Assembly (NCBI GenBank): GCA_002686595.1
Contig: NYXZ01000102.1
Span: 10,863-50,053, forward strand
Direction of reading: 5' to 3'
Length of the DNA: 39,191 nucleotides
DNA from: Planctomycetota bacterium
GTDB lineage: Bacteria; Planctomycetota; UBA1135; GCA-002686595
Part shown: positions 31,218 to 39,191 of the stretch, piece by piece
Position numbering within the stretch: the stretch's first letter is position 1
Layout of the letters: each line of letters starts with the position of its first letter
Notes under the pieces: generated by a model
What the model was told of the DNA's origin: nothing
What the model saw: only the letters and a program-made list of their open reading frames with translations
Databases searched by the model: none
Translations under genes and position numbers: made by a program

Positions 31218-32909
31218 TCAATCGCCGAAGAGGGGCGTGGCGCGCGGCAGGGGCAGGGGTTCGGCGGCGGCGTCGTGCAGGACCAGGCGCAAGCGGCGGG
31301 CGAGGCCGGGGCGCACGCGGCGGGCCTCGCAGGGGCGCAGGCCGCCGACCCAGATCAGTTCCTCGTCGGCGAAGACCAGGGGGACGCGGCCGCGGTCCTC
31401 CCGGGGGATGCCGGCGTCGGCCAAAAAACGCCGCAGGGGGCGGCTGCCAGGGGCGCCCAGGGCGTGGAAACGGTCGCCGGGCCGGGCCCAGCGCAGGGTC
31501 AGGGGGGTGGGCAGATCGCGGGGGTCGAGCTCGACCTCCACCGGCGAGCGCGGCGCGGCGCGGGTGGGGGGCACATCGACGATCTCGGCGGATAGGGAAC
31601 GGCCGTCGGCCAGCCGCACCAGGCCCGGGAGCGCCAACTGCAGGCCGGCCCTGGCCTCCGGCGGCGGGCTGTCAGGAAATGGCAGCCGGGCTTGGAGCCG
31701 GGCGCCGCTGAGGTCCGGGCCCGGGGTGATGGCGGTGGCGAGGTGGCCTAGCCGGGAACCACCTCCGCCGTCCAGGAAGGCGGCCGGGGGTTGCAGGTGC
31801 AGGCGATCCGAGCGCAGTTGCAGGCCCCAGCCACCGGCCAGGGTGTGGCGCGCGCAACGCCCGCAGGACAGGTCCGCCAGCAATAGATCCACCAAGCGCC
31901 GTGAGGGCGGGCGGCCGGTGCCTTCGGTCAACAGGCGCCACAGGGCGCGGCGGCGCAGGGGGGCTGCCAGAGCCATCAGGTGAGCGCGCTTGAGGCTGCC
32001 TCCCAGCAGGGCCTCCTCTCGACCGCGGCGGGCGGAGGCGTGCTGGGGCGGGGCCCAGGAAAGGGCGGCGGTGCCGCGGGCGAAGTTGTCCTCCAGGTTC
32101 TCCACGGCGTTGGCGAAGGCCCGCAGGTTTTCCACGGCCTGCTCGCCGCAGGTTTCTTGAATGGTGGGCAGCAGGCTGTTGCGCACGCGGTTGCGTGTGA
32201 AGCGCGGGCTGGCGTTGGAGGAATCCTCGCGCCAGGGCAGGCCCGCATCCCGCAGCAGGCGGCGTACCTCCTCCCGGCGCAGGCGCAGCAGGGGGCGCAG
32301 GACCTGGACCGGAGCCTGGGTCTGTCCTGCCTCGGTCTGCCCTGAATGGCTCAGCCCTGGTGTTTGAGTCCCGCTGCCGGCGCCATGGCCAGGTTTGACC
32401 GTTTCCGGGCGCCGTTTTCCGGGCGAGGGCCCGGTCATGTCCGTGCGCGCCTTGAGGCCCGCCAGGCCAGCCTGTTCCGTGCCGCGCATCCAGCGCTGCA
32501 GCAGCGTTTCCAGGGCGTCGTCGCTGTGGTGGCCAGTGAGCAAATGGGGGATCTTCAGGCGGCGGCATTCGCCCAGGAGCAGGGCGTAGCGGCCTTCTCG
32601 GGCGCGCGCTTCGAGGTCCGCGCCCTCGGCCAGGGGCAGTTCGTGGCGCACCAGGGGGATGCCCAGGTTCCAGCAGAGGTTGGCGCAGAACTCGGCGTCG
32701 GCGATGGATTCGTCCCCGCGCAGGCCGTGGTCCACATGGACCGCCCAGGCCCGGGTGCGGGGCCTGGCACGCGCCACCAGGTGCAGGAGGAAAACGCTGT
32801 CAGCCCCACCGGAGAGGGCTACCACGACGGGAGCCGTGGGGGAGAGGCCCACGGCCCGGGCCAGGGGCGCCCAGCGTCCGGACCAGCTCTTGGGATCGGG
32901 GGGGGACAT
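31218..32909 (-). CDS. tilS: tRNA(Ile)-lysidine synthase
   Basis: Attaches lysine to C34 of the AUA-decoding tRNA-Ile, changing its charging and decoding. With the ATG at 32909 the protein has 563 residues, long for TilS. The PP-loop SGGADS is at 33-38; HVDHGLRGDES, TGHHSDDALET and WREDSSN...RNRVR are the other N-terminal signatures. The C-terminal domain has LRWARPGDRFHALG and GRVPLVFADEELIWVGG. A Gly/Thr/Pro-rich insertion of about 45 residues separates GLAGLKA from LRPLLRLRREEV. A TTG at 32984 would add 25 residues without family similarity. It lies 115 bases upstream of yggS on the same strand and is divergent from gap. Confidence 0.92.
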   Translation of the reverse strand: MSPPDPKSWSGRWAPLARAVGLSPTAPVVVALSGGADSVFLLHLVARARPRTRAWAVHVDHGLRGDESIADAEFCANLCWNLGIPLVRHELPLAEGADLEARAREGRYALLLGECRRLKIPHLLTGHHSDDALETLLQRWMRGTEQAGLAGLKARTDMTGPSPGKRRPETVKPGHGAGSGTQTPGLSHSGQTEAGQTQAPVQVLRPLLRLRREEVRRLLRDAGLPWREDSSNASPRFTRNRVRNSLLPTIQETCGEQAVENLRAFANAVENLEDNFARGTAALSWAPPQHASARRGREEALLGGSLKRAHLMALAAPLRRRALWRLLTEGTGRPPSRRLVDLLLADLSCGRCARHTLAGGWGLQLRSDRLHLQPPAAFLDGGGGSRLGHLATAITPGPDLSGARLQARLPFPDSPPPEARAGLQLALPGLVRLADGRSLSAEIVDVPPTRAAPRSPVEVELDPRDLPTPLTLRWARPGDRFHALGAPGSRPLRRFLADAGIPREDRGRVPLVFADEELIWVGGLRPCEARRVRPGLARRLRLVLHDAAAEPLPLPRATPLFGD

Positions 32910-32984
32910 GAAATAGTCGGGCGGGGGGACGCCGAAAAGCGCCCGTCGGGCCCGTGCCGCGTTGATCCCATCGGCGGTGGACAA

Positions 32985-33185
32985 TAGGCTCTTTGCCCGA
33001 TTCCCCGGGAAACCTCACGCCGGCCCACTGGCCAGGCCGACGAGGCCTCCAGGGGCGGTCATGGATCACCCCGGGGCAGGCACCCGGCCCGCAGCGGCCG
33101 GACCTGATTCCCCGCAATACACCTCCTCCAAACCCCTCCACTACCCCGAGACCTCCCGCGAGGCTCCCTCCCACATCCAGTCCCC
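32985..33185. other. Divergent promoter region between tilS and gap
   Basis: About 200-275 bases with no gene. The half nearest gap is strikingly pyrimidine-rich on the plus strand (CCTCCTCC, CCCCTCC, CCTCCC runs), and the gap ATG is preceded by CATCCAGTCCCC with no Shine-Dalgarno motif. No clear promoter hexamers were found. Confidence 0.35.
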
Positions 33186-34235
33186 ATGCGCATTGCCATC
33201 AACGGATTCGGTCGTATCGGCCGCAACGTCTTCCGCATCCTCAGCCAACGACGCGACTGCGAGGTCGTCTTCATCAACGACCTGACGGACGCCGCCACCC
33301 TCGCCCATCTGCTGAAATACGATTCCGTCCACGGGCGTTTTGACGGGCGCGTCACGGCCCAGAAGAACGCCATCAAGGTCAACGGGAAAAAGGTCCAAAT
33401 CCTCTCGGAGCGCGACCCGGCCAATCTGCCCCACGCCGAGCACAAAATCGATTTCGTGGTGGAGGCCACCGGTGTCTTTTCCACCAAGGCCGCCTGTTCC
33501 AAGCACCTCGCCGCCGGCGCCAAGAAGGTCCTCTTGACCGTGCCGCCCAAGGACGAGATCGACGCCATGATCGTCTTGGGTGTCAATGACAAGGCCCTGC
33601 GCCCGAGCCACAAGATCATCTCCAACGCCTCTTGCACCACCAACTGCCTGGCGCCGCTGGTCAAGGTGCTGGACGCCAAATTCGGCCTGGTCAACGGCTT
33701 GATGACCACCGTGCACGCCTACACCAACGACCAACGCATCCTGGACCTGCCCCACGGTGACCTGCGCCGGGCCCGTTCCGCCGCAGCCAACATCATTCCC
33801 ACCACCACCGGGGCTGCCCGCGCCGTGGGCAAGATCCTGCCCAAGCTGGCCGGCAAACTCGACGGTTGCGCCATGCGCGTGCCCGTGCCGGACGGCTCCG
33901 TGGTTGACCTGGTGGCCAATCTCAAAAAGCGCGTCACCGTGGAGGAGGTCAACGCGGCCTTCGCCGTGGCGGCCAAGAAGGACCTCAAGGGCGTGCTCGA
34001 GTACACCGAGGACCCCATCGTGTCCAGCGACATCGTCGGCAACCCGCACTCCTCGATCTTCGACGCCAAGTGCACCATGGTGATGGCCGGCAAGCAGGTC
34101 AAGGTCATCAGTTGGTACGACAACGAATGGGGCTACTCCAGCCGCGTCGTGGAGCTGATGCGTCTGGCCCACAGCCTGAAGCCCAAGCGCCAGGCCAAGA
34201 AGAAGACGGCGCGCAAGGCCAAGTCAGCCAAGTAG
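33186..34235 (+). CDS. gap: Glyceraldehyde-3-phosphate dehydrogenase, type I, with basic C-terminal tail
   Basis: A 349-residue NAD-dependent glycolytic enzyme. GFGRIGR at residues 7-13 binds the cofactor; D32 in INDLTD points to NAD rather than NADP. The catalytic cysteine is C150 in SNASCTTNCLAP, and the partner histidine lies in the HAYTNDQ region. SWYDNEWGYSSR near the end is the family's closing motif. Type I enzymes usually stop soon after it; here a tail of about 18 residues (from about 332) has ten Lys/Arg residues, histone-like in composition. pgk begins three bases after the stop, so the two successive glycolytic steps are co-transcribed. Confidence 0.95.
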   Translation: MRIAINGFGRIGRNVFRILSQRRDCEVVFINDLTDAATLAHLLKYDSVHGRFDGRVTAQKNAIKVNGKKVQILSERDPANLPHAEHKIDFVVEATGVFSTKAACSKHLAAGAKKVLLTVPPKDEIDAMIVLGVNDKALRPSHKIISNASCTTNCLAPLVKVLDAKFGLVNGLMTTVHAYTNDQRILDLPHGDLRRARSAAANIIPTTTGAARAVGKILPKLAGKLDGCAMRVPVPDGSVVDLVANLKKRVTVEEVNAAFAVAAKKDLKGVLEYTEDPIVSSDIVGNPHSSIFDAKCTMVMAGKQVKVISWYDNEWGYSSRVVELMRLAHSLKPKRQAKKKTARKAKSAK

Positions 34236-34237
34236 CC

Positions 34238-35449
34238 ATGGCAGAGCCCGACTTCGGCCTGGGAGCCCCGGGGCTCGCTTCCCTGGACATGGCGGGTCGG
34301 CGCGTCCTGGTGCGCGTCGACTTCAATGTTCCGCTGGACAGTTCCGGCGACGGCCCGCCGCGCATCACCGACGACACGCGCATGCGCGCCGCCTTGCCCA
34401 CCCTGCGAGCCATCCTCGCGGACGGCGGACAGCCGATCCTCTTTACGCACATGGGGCGGCCCAAGGGTGAAGTGGTGGAGGGATTGCGCCTCGACCCCGT
34501 GGCCCTGCGCCTCGCGCAGCTCTTGGGGTCTGGGGTAGTGAAGCTGGATCAGTCCGTGGGTGAGCTGGCCCGCGAGGGCATTGCCCAGGCCCCGCAGGGC
34601 AGTGTGGTGCTGTTGGAGAATGTGCGTTTCCACCCCGGCGAGACCGCGGGCGCTGGGGAGTTGGCCGCCGCCTACGCCGCGCTGGGCGAGGTCTTCATCA
34701 ACGACGCCTTCGGCACTTCCCATCGCGACCACGCTTCGGTCTGCGGCATCGCGCGTCTCTTGCCCGCCGCCGCGGGCCTGCTGCTGGAAAAGGAGCTCAA
34801 GGCCTTTGGGCGTGTCTTGAACGAACCGGCGCGGCCCCTGGTGGCCATCCTGGGTGGCGCCAAGGTCAGCGACAAGCTGACGGTGATCGACAACTTGCTG
34901 GAGCGTGTGGACACGCTGATCGTGGGGGGCGGCATGGCCTACACTTTCCTGGCGGCGCAGGGCCACGCCGTGGGCACTTCACTCCTTGAAGAGGAGCGTC
35001 TGGAGAGCGTGCGCGCCGCCTTGGCCCGGGCAGCGGAGCTCGGCGTGGAGATCGCCCTGCCTGGGGATCATGTTGTTGCGGAACGCTTCGCCGCGGACGC
35101 CCCAGCCGAAGTGGTCGGCATCGAGATCCCCGCCGGACGCATGGGATTGGACATCGGGCCGCGCACGGCGCAGCGCTTCGCCGGGCTGATCGCCGGGGCC
35201 GCGACGGTGGTCTGGAACGGACCCATGGGGGTTTTCGAGATGGAGGCCTTCCGGGCCGGGACAGAAACCGTGGGACGGGCCGTGGCGGCCTGTCCTGGCT
35301 ACACGGTGGTGGGGGGTGGCGACTCGGTGGCGGCCCTGGGCCTCTTGCAGTTGACGGATGCCGTGGATCATGTCTCCACTGGCGGCGGTGCTTCCCTAGA
35401 ATTACTGGAAGGCAAGCTCCTGCCAGGAATCGCCGCCCTGGGGAACTAA
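34238..35449 (+). CDS. pgk: Phosphoglycerate kinase
   Basis: A 403-residue enzyme converting 1,3-bisphosphoglycerate and ADP to 3-phosphoglycerate and ATP. Motifs: RVDFNVPL near the N-terminus, THMGRPKG (often SHLGRPKG), LLENVRFHPGE, NDAFGTSHR, AILGGAKVSDK, VGGGMAYTFL, WNGPMGVFE, and GGGDSVAAL followed by STGGGASLELLEG. The ATG at 34238 follows the gap stop by two bases; the open frame upstream is a shadow of gap. About 15 residues precede the usual start of the fold (LDMAGRRVLVRVD). Confidence 0.96.
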   Translation: MAEPDFGLGAPGLASLDMAGRRVLVRVDFNVPLDSSGDGPPRITDDTRMRAALPTLRAILADGGQPILFTHMGRPKGEVVEGLRLDPVALRLAQLLGSGVVKLDQSVGELAREGIAQAPQGSVVLLENVRFHPGETAGAGELAAAYAALGEVFINDAFGTSHRDHASVCGIARLLPAAAGLLLEKELKAFGRVLNEPARPLVAILGGAKVSDKLTVIDNLLERVDTLIVGGGMAYTFLAAQGHAVGTSLLEEERLESVRAALARAAELGVEIALPGDHVVAERFAADAPAEVVGIEIPAGRMGLDIGPRTAQRFAGLIAGAATVVWNGPMGVFEMEAFRAGTETVGRAVAACPGYTVVGGGDSVAALGLLQLTDAVDHVSTGGGASLELLEGKLLPGIAALGN

Positions 35450-35470
35450 ACAGGCCCCCAGGGGCGCTAG

Positions 35471-35508
35471 GGCCGCTTCCGATGCCTGGCGCCTGGAAGC
35501 CCTGGGCC
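35471..35508 (+). other. Hairpin between pgk and rpe
   Basis: GCTTCC (35475-35480) pairs with GGAAGC (35495-35500), and the flanking GGCC (35471-35474) can pair with GGCC at 35505-35508. No T-run follows. It could be a weak terminator or an RNA processing site that separates expression of gap-pgk from rpe-accD. Confidence 0.3.
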
Positions 35509-35528
35509 AGTGGTGGTCCAATGGGCCC

Positions 35529-36248
35529 ATGAGCTCCCCCGCCACAACAGCCATGACGACACCCGCGGTCCGCATCGCCCCCTCGCTCCTCTCCTGCGAC
35601 TTCGCGCGCATTGCGGAGGGCGTCGCCAGCGCCGAAGCCGCCGGCGCCGATTGGCTCCATGTGGATGTGATGGACGGCCACTTCGTGCCGAACATCTCCA
35701 TCGGCCCGCCGGTGGTGGCGGCCATCGCCCGCGTGGCCAGCGTGCCCCTCGATGTACACCTGATGATTTCCGAGCCCGCCCGCTACGCCCAGGCCTTTGT
35801 TGAAGCCGGAGCCCACACGCTGACCTTTCACCGCGAAGTGGCGGGGGATGTGGCCGAGGCCCGGGACATCTGCGCCGCCCTGCGCGCCGCGGGAGCGCCC
35901 CGCGTGGGCCTGGCCGTAAACCCGGACACGCCGGTAACAGGCCTGGAGGACCTGCTCGCCGAGCTGGACATGGTGCTCATCATGAGCGTCTTCCCGGGCT
36001 TTGGTGGCCAGGACTTCATGGCCGAGGTATTGCCCAAGGTGACCTGGTTGCGGGACGCGGGTTTTTCCGGCGACATCGAAATGGACGGGGGCATAGATGA
36101 AAAGACACTGCCCCTGTGCGCCGCCGCCGGTGCCAATGTGCTCGTCTCTGGTTCGGCCCTCTTCGGGGCGCCGGACATGGGGGCGGCGGTGAGGCAATAT
36201 CGCGCGGCGGCCACCGAGTTCCTGGCCCTGGGCTCTGGCGGCGCCTGA
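35529..36248 (+). CDS. rpe: Ribulose-phosphate 3-epimerase
   Basis: A 239-residue TIM-barrel enzyme interconverting ribulose 5-phosphate and xylulose 5-phosphate in the pentose phosphate pathway. Motifs: IAPSLLSCDF, HVDVMDGHFVPN (metal-binding His and catalytic Asp), DVHLMI, MSVFPGFGGQDF, EMDGGID (usually EVDGGI) and SGSALFG. The first ATG gives about ten extra residues; the ATG at 35553 (MTTPAVRIAPSLLS) is an equally good start. Its stop overlaps the accD start by one base (TGATG). Confidence 0.95.
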   Translation: MSSPATTAMTTPAVRIAPSLLSCDFARIAEGVASAEAAGADWLHVDVMDGHFVPNISIGPPVVAAIARVASVPLDVHLMISEPARYAQAFVEAGAHTLTFHREVAGDVAEARDICAALRAAGAPRVGLAVNPDTPVTGLEDLLAELDMVLIMSVFPGFGGQDFMAEVLPKVTWLRDAGFSGDIEMDGGIDEKTLPLCAAAGANVLVSGSALFGAPDMGAAVRQYRAAATEFLALGSGGA

Positions 36249-37288
36249 TGTCAGGTATGGAACAAGCAAAGGACGAGATGAACAGCCCCGGCCCTGAGGC
36301 CGGCGTTACTATGACGGGCGCAGCGACAGACGCAGCGACAGGCACCGCGACAGACACCGTGCCGCCGCTGGCCTCCGACGACGAACAGCAAACCACGGAC
36401 AGCACCGATTTGAGCACCGCCGACGAAGAACAAAGCGCTGACGATTCACCCCAACGCTCGCGCCTGCGCTGGAAGAAGAAGGACATGCCCGGCGGCCTGT
36501 GGCTGAAGTGCGAGTCCTGTGCCCAGACCATCTACCGCAAGGAGTTGGAAGAGAAGGGCTTCGTCTGTCCCTCCTGCGATTTTCATTTTACCCTACCCGG
36601 TGCCGAGCGCATCGCCATGTTGCTCGACGAGGGTAGTTGGGAAGAACACTATGCCGAGCTCACCGCCCTGGATCGGCTGGAGTTCACCGACGAGGTGCCC
36701 TACGCCGACAAGATCGAACGCACCGTGGGCCGCACGGGCCAGAACGAGGCCCTCTTGTGTGGCACGGGCCTGGTTGAGGGCCGGCCCCTGGTGCTGGCGG
36801 TACTCGATTTCAAGTTCATGGGCGGTTCCATGGGCGAGGTGGTGGGGGAGAAGATTTCCCTGGCCGCCGACCTGGCCCGCTGCAAGAAGCTGCCCCTGGT
36901 GCTCGTCACCAGCTCCGGCGGTGCGCGCATGCACGAGGGCGTGCTCTCCCTGATGCAGATGGCCAAAACCTGTTCGGCCCTGGCGGAGTTCAGGGACGCC
37001 GGCGGCTTCTCCATCTGCCTGATGTCCAACCCCACAACCGGCGGCGTAACCGCCTCCTTTGCCTCGGTCTGCGACCTGACCTTGGCCGAGCCGGGAGCCT
37101 TGATCGGTTTTGCCGGCCCGCGGGTGATCGCCACCACGCTCAAACAGGAACTGCCCCCGGGCTTCCAACGGGCCGAGTTCCTGGTGGAAAAGGGCCAGGT
37201 AGATCGCATCGTGCGCCGCGTGGACCTGCGCCAAGAACTGGCCAGTATGTTGGATTACGATCCGCAGCGCCGCGGCGTTGCGGACTAG
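36248..37288 (+). CDS. accD: Acetyl-CoA carboxylase carboxyltransferase beta subunit
   Basis: A 346-residue subunit that, with AccA, transfers the carboxyl group from biotin to acetyl-CoA, giving malonyl-CoA for fatty acid synthesis. Zinc ribbon cysteines C88, C91, C107 and C110 (KCESC and CPSC) are followed by the crotonase-like core with KFMGGSMGEVVGEK, SSGGARMHEG, NPTTGGVTASFA and GFAGPRVI. About 70 residues before the zinc ribbon form an unusual acidic, Thr/Ala-rich extension with TDAATGTATD-type repeats. Later ATGs at 36257 and 36281 would shorten it. It is the last gene of the gap-pgk-rpe-accD run. Confidence 0.93.
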   Translation: MSGMEQAKDEMNSPGPEAGVTMTGAATDAATGTATDTVPPLASDDEQQTTDSTDLSTADEEQSADDSPQRSRLRWKKKDMPGGLWLKCESCAQTIYRKELEEKGFVCPSCDFHFTLPGAERIAMLLDEGSWEEHYAELTALDRLEFTDEVPYADKIERTVGRTGQNEALLCGTGLVEGRPLVLAVLDFKFMGGSMGEVVGEKISLAADLARCKKLPLVLVTSSGGARMHEGVLSLMQMAKTCSALAEFRDAGGFSICLMSNPTTGGVTASFASVCDLTLAEPGALIGFAGPRVIATTLKQELPPGFQRAEFLVEKGQVDRIVRRVDLRQELASMLDYDPQRRGVAD

Positions 37289-37456
37289 TCGGAGCTGCTG
37301 ACCCAGGGGGTTGGGGGTGAGTTATGGGGCCGCCGTTTGTAGAAATCGGGCTCGAAGGTGTTTGACGGCCGAATTCGTGTATTGAGGCGGCATGGCACAC
37401 GGTCAGTACGCAAGCGGTGTCAAATCAGGGGCGGCCTTTGCTACTGTTTCGGAGTC
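37289..37456. other. Intergenic region before the surface-type protein gene
   Basis: A 168-base stretch, AT-richer than average. It contains TTTGAC (37361-37366) and its inverted copy GTCAAA (37419-37424) 52 bases apart, and the palindrome CGAATTCG (37370-37377). TTGACG (37362-37367) resembles a -35, but the only -10-like TATTGA is 12 bases away, too close. It probably carries the promoter of the next gene. Confidence 0.3.
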
Positions 37457-39191
37457 ATGAGAGGCTTACTTGTATTGTCCGTTCTCGTCTTGGGCGCCAC
37501 GCTCTTGATTGTCAGTTGGCGACATTTCGGTGAGCCGCTAACCGCTGGCCGGGCAGCACCGTCGGCCGCTGCAGTAGCTCTTGACCAGGACATGGAGGCC
37601 GGGGCGAGTTTGACGGAAAACACTGACGCGGCGTCAGGGGCAGCCGGGCCGGATTTGCGAGGCCAACGCCCAGTGCCGCCCCAGGTGGTTGCCGATCCGC
37701 CGCCACGCTTGTTGAGAGGTACAGTCTACAACGCCGCCGGCGAGTTCCTGGCGGGCGTGCCGGTCTGCCTGGGCGAAGCCCGGACCGCGGTCTGCGTGAG
37801 CGGAGCGCAGGGTGCCTTTGAGTTTGCCGCCAACGGTGTCAACTGGCCCGCGCCTTTGGTGGCCGAGGGCGCGGGCTACAGCCCCGTGACCAGTACGCTG
37901 CTCGCGGGGCCCCTTGGGAACGACGACTGGAACGACGACGGGAGTGCCGACGACGGCGGCGGCCAGGCGGTGCCCCTGGTGCTGGTGGCCGCCCGGAGTG
38001 TGCGCATGGTTGGCCAGACCCTGGACGAGTGGGAAACACCAGCGGGCTACGCCGACTTGACCTTGGATACTGCTCCGGCCTTGGCGGACTTCCCCTGGGC
38101 CCTGGGCGCAGCGCAGCCGCGCCTGTTGCGGATCAAGAGCGGCCGCGGCGGGGACTTTGTTTTCGAGGACGTTCCAACCCTGTCCGCAGCTCTGCTGACG
38201 GCCAAGCTGCGACGCCACCGGGATGCGCGCTCGACCATCGTCGTGCCGCCGCCGTCCGCGTTGCGCATCATCCTGCACAGCGGCGGCAACGGCCCCCTGG
38301 TCACGGGCCGCGTCTTGCTCCCCGACGGTTCGCCGGCCGGGGGCGCGGAGGTCGGTCTCGGTGAACAGCTGGTGCGCGCCGACCCGGCTGGGCGTTTCGC
38401 CCTCAGTTCGCCCCCCGAGCCCCCTGAGGATGTGGTCCTGGCGGCCGGACTGAAGGGCTACGCTCCCGCCCTGGTGGAGAACTTCGGTGTGTTGATCCGC
38501 GCCGCGGCCCCCTCGGATCCAGAGGAAACGGATCTGTGGCTAGGGGCTGGCGACCTCACCATCACGGGCCTTGTACAGGATGCCGCCCAGCAACCCCTGC
38601 GGCGCTGGGAAGTTCAGCCCCTTGAGCCCCTGCAGTTGTGCGAGCGACACGGGCTGCTCCGTACCGTGGAGGGCTTGGGGCGGGGTGCCAACGGGAAGGC
38701 GCGCACCGGCCTCCAGGGGACCTTCAGCCTCTCCGGTCTGCTCCCGCGCAGCTATACGCTGCGCGTTTGGAATCCCGAGACCCTGGCGTCCTTCGTTTCC
38801 GATCCCATCCCCGCCGGGACCCGTGGGGTGCGCATCACCGTGCCCGCGAGTGCCATGCTCGAACGCGTGGCCGGGCGGGTTCTCTCCCGGGAAGGCGCCG
38901 GCATCCCGGGGGTCATAGTGACACCGGGCAGGTTCGCCAAGTGGCCGGACGGTGCGCCGCGCTGGATCGCGGGGCAAAAGACAACGAGCGACGGGGAGGG
39001 CGCCTTTGAACTGTTCAACATCGGTACATTAGATATGGCGTTGGAGGTGTCAGGTCCTTTTGTTGTGCCAGAATACTTTGCCCTCGACGGGACTGGCGGG
39101 CTTGTGAGCGGCGAAAAGGGATCTGCCTCGGCCGAGCTCAAGTTGGTCGCCACGCGCCTGTGTGAATTGGAAGTAATCTGGCGAGGTGCTG
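37457..39191 (+). CDS. Membrane-anchored protein with carboxypeptidase-regulatory-like repeats, 3' end outside window
   Basis: The frame is open from ATG 37457 to the last base (578 codons, no stop). Residues 1-20 form a signal anchor (MRGLLVLSVLVLGATLLIVSW), with no clear cleavage site and no lipobox. A Thr/Ala/Gly linker follows. From about residue 84 come at least four beta-sandwich modules of the CarboxypepD-regulatory type, each opening with a G-x-V strand: LLRGTVYNAAGEFLAGVPV, VTGRVLLPDGSPAGGAEV, ITGLVQDAAQQPLRRWEV and VAGRVLSREGAGIPGVIV, with GxFxxS or GAFELFNI later in the repeat. A DDWNDDGSADDGGG acidic patch at about 155-170 could bind calcium. Such proteins are exported and common in Planctomycetota; the specific role is unknown. 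Confidence 0.75.
   Translation, partial: MRGLLVLSVLVLGATLLIVSWRHFGEPLTAGRAAPSAAAVALDQDMEAGASLTENTDAASGAAGPDLRGQRPVPPQVVADPPPRLLRGTVYNAAGEFLAGVPVCLGEARTAVCVSGAQGAFEFAANGVNWPAPLVAEGAGYSPVTSTLLAGPLGNDDWNDDGSADDGGGQAVPLVLVAARSVRMVGQTLDEWETPAGYADLTLDTAPALADFPWALGAAQPRLLRIKSGRGGDFVFEDVPTLSAALLTAKLRRHRDARSTIVVPPPSALRIILHSGGNGPLVTGRVLLPDGSPAGGAEVGLGEQLVRADPAGRFALSSPPEPPEDVVLAAGLKGYAPALVENFGVLIRAAAPSDPEETDLWLGAGDLTITGLVQDAAQQPLRRWEVQPLEPLQLCERHGLLRTVEGLGRGANGKARTGLQGTFSLSGLLPRSYTLRVWNPETLASFVSDPIPAGTRGVRITVPASAMLERVAGRVLSREGAGIPGVIVTPGRFAKWPDGAPRWIAGQKTTSDGEGAFELFNIGTLDMALEVSGPFVVPEYFALDGTGGLVSGEKGSASAELKLVATRLCELEVIWRGA

Noticed and set aside
34866-36269. Antisense open frame of 467 codons opposite pgk and rpe
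   Set aside because: It crosses two well-supported genes and has no recognisable domain.

Overview
The window is GC-rich (by eye about two thirds G+C), gene-dense bacterial chromosome with 27 protein-coding genes (two cut by the window edges) plus one gene remnant. I saw no rRNA, tRNA, insertion sequence, phage gene or CRISPR array. The best taxonomic guess is Planctomycetota, perhaps one of its lesser-known high-GC lineages. The hints are a remnant of a secreted protein with a GTxYCTAxPNSTG...FFYGPNQ...PFG core of a kind I recall from planctomycetal proteins, a large FHA-Ser/Thr kinase, a membrane-anchored multi-domain carboxypeptidase-regulatory-like protein, and the near absence of Shine-Dalgarno motifs. 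This is inference, not proof.

Layout. 1-963: 3' end of acetyl-CoA synthetase, convergent with an NAD-dependent epimerase (980-1924, minus). 2282-8002: polysaccharide block with a polyprenyl-phosphate sugar-phosphate transferase, two GT4 glycosyltransferases, the tRNA pseudouridine synthase TruD and a small DUF5658-like membrane protein; from the second glycosyltransferase on, the genes overlap. 8260-13695: four tightly coupled genes for a GldA/GldF/GldG-type ABC system with a DUF4340 protein. 13917-17865: a helicase/exonuclease pair matching MrfA and MrfB of Bacillus subtilis (mitomycin-type DNA damage repair). 18006-18329: secreted-protein remnant. 18332-19950 (minus): a divergent purine nucleoside phosphorylase-like gene overlapping purN.

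20476-27127: chemosensory cluster of CheA, CheW, a soluble globin-coupled methyl-accepting protein, a CheY-type receiver, a CheX-like phosphatase and a second small protein that may be CheX-related. No cheR or cheB is in the window. 27165-32909 (minus): TilS, the PLP-homeostasis protein YggS and, overlapping YggS, an FHA-Ser/Thr kinase that converges on the chemosensory cluster. 33186-37288: central-carbon run gap, pgk, rpe, accD, linking lower glycolysis and the pentose phosphate pathway to malonyl-CoA synthesis. 37457-39191: start of a long surface-type protein that runs off the window.

Points most worth checking: the MrfAB pair; the remnant at 18006-18329, which has no ATG; an apparent one-base frameshift at the 5' end of cheA; the PNP-like protein whose phosphate site looks dismantled; and the heme-globin chemosensory cluster. 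Function calls rest on motifs read by eye; no database search was run.
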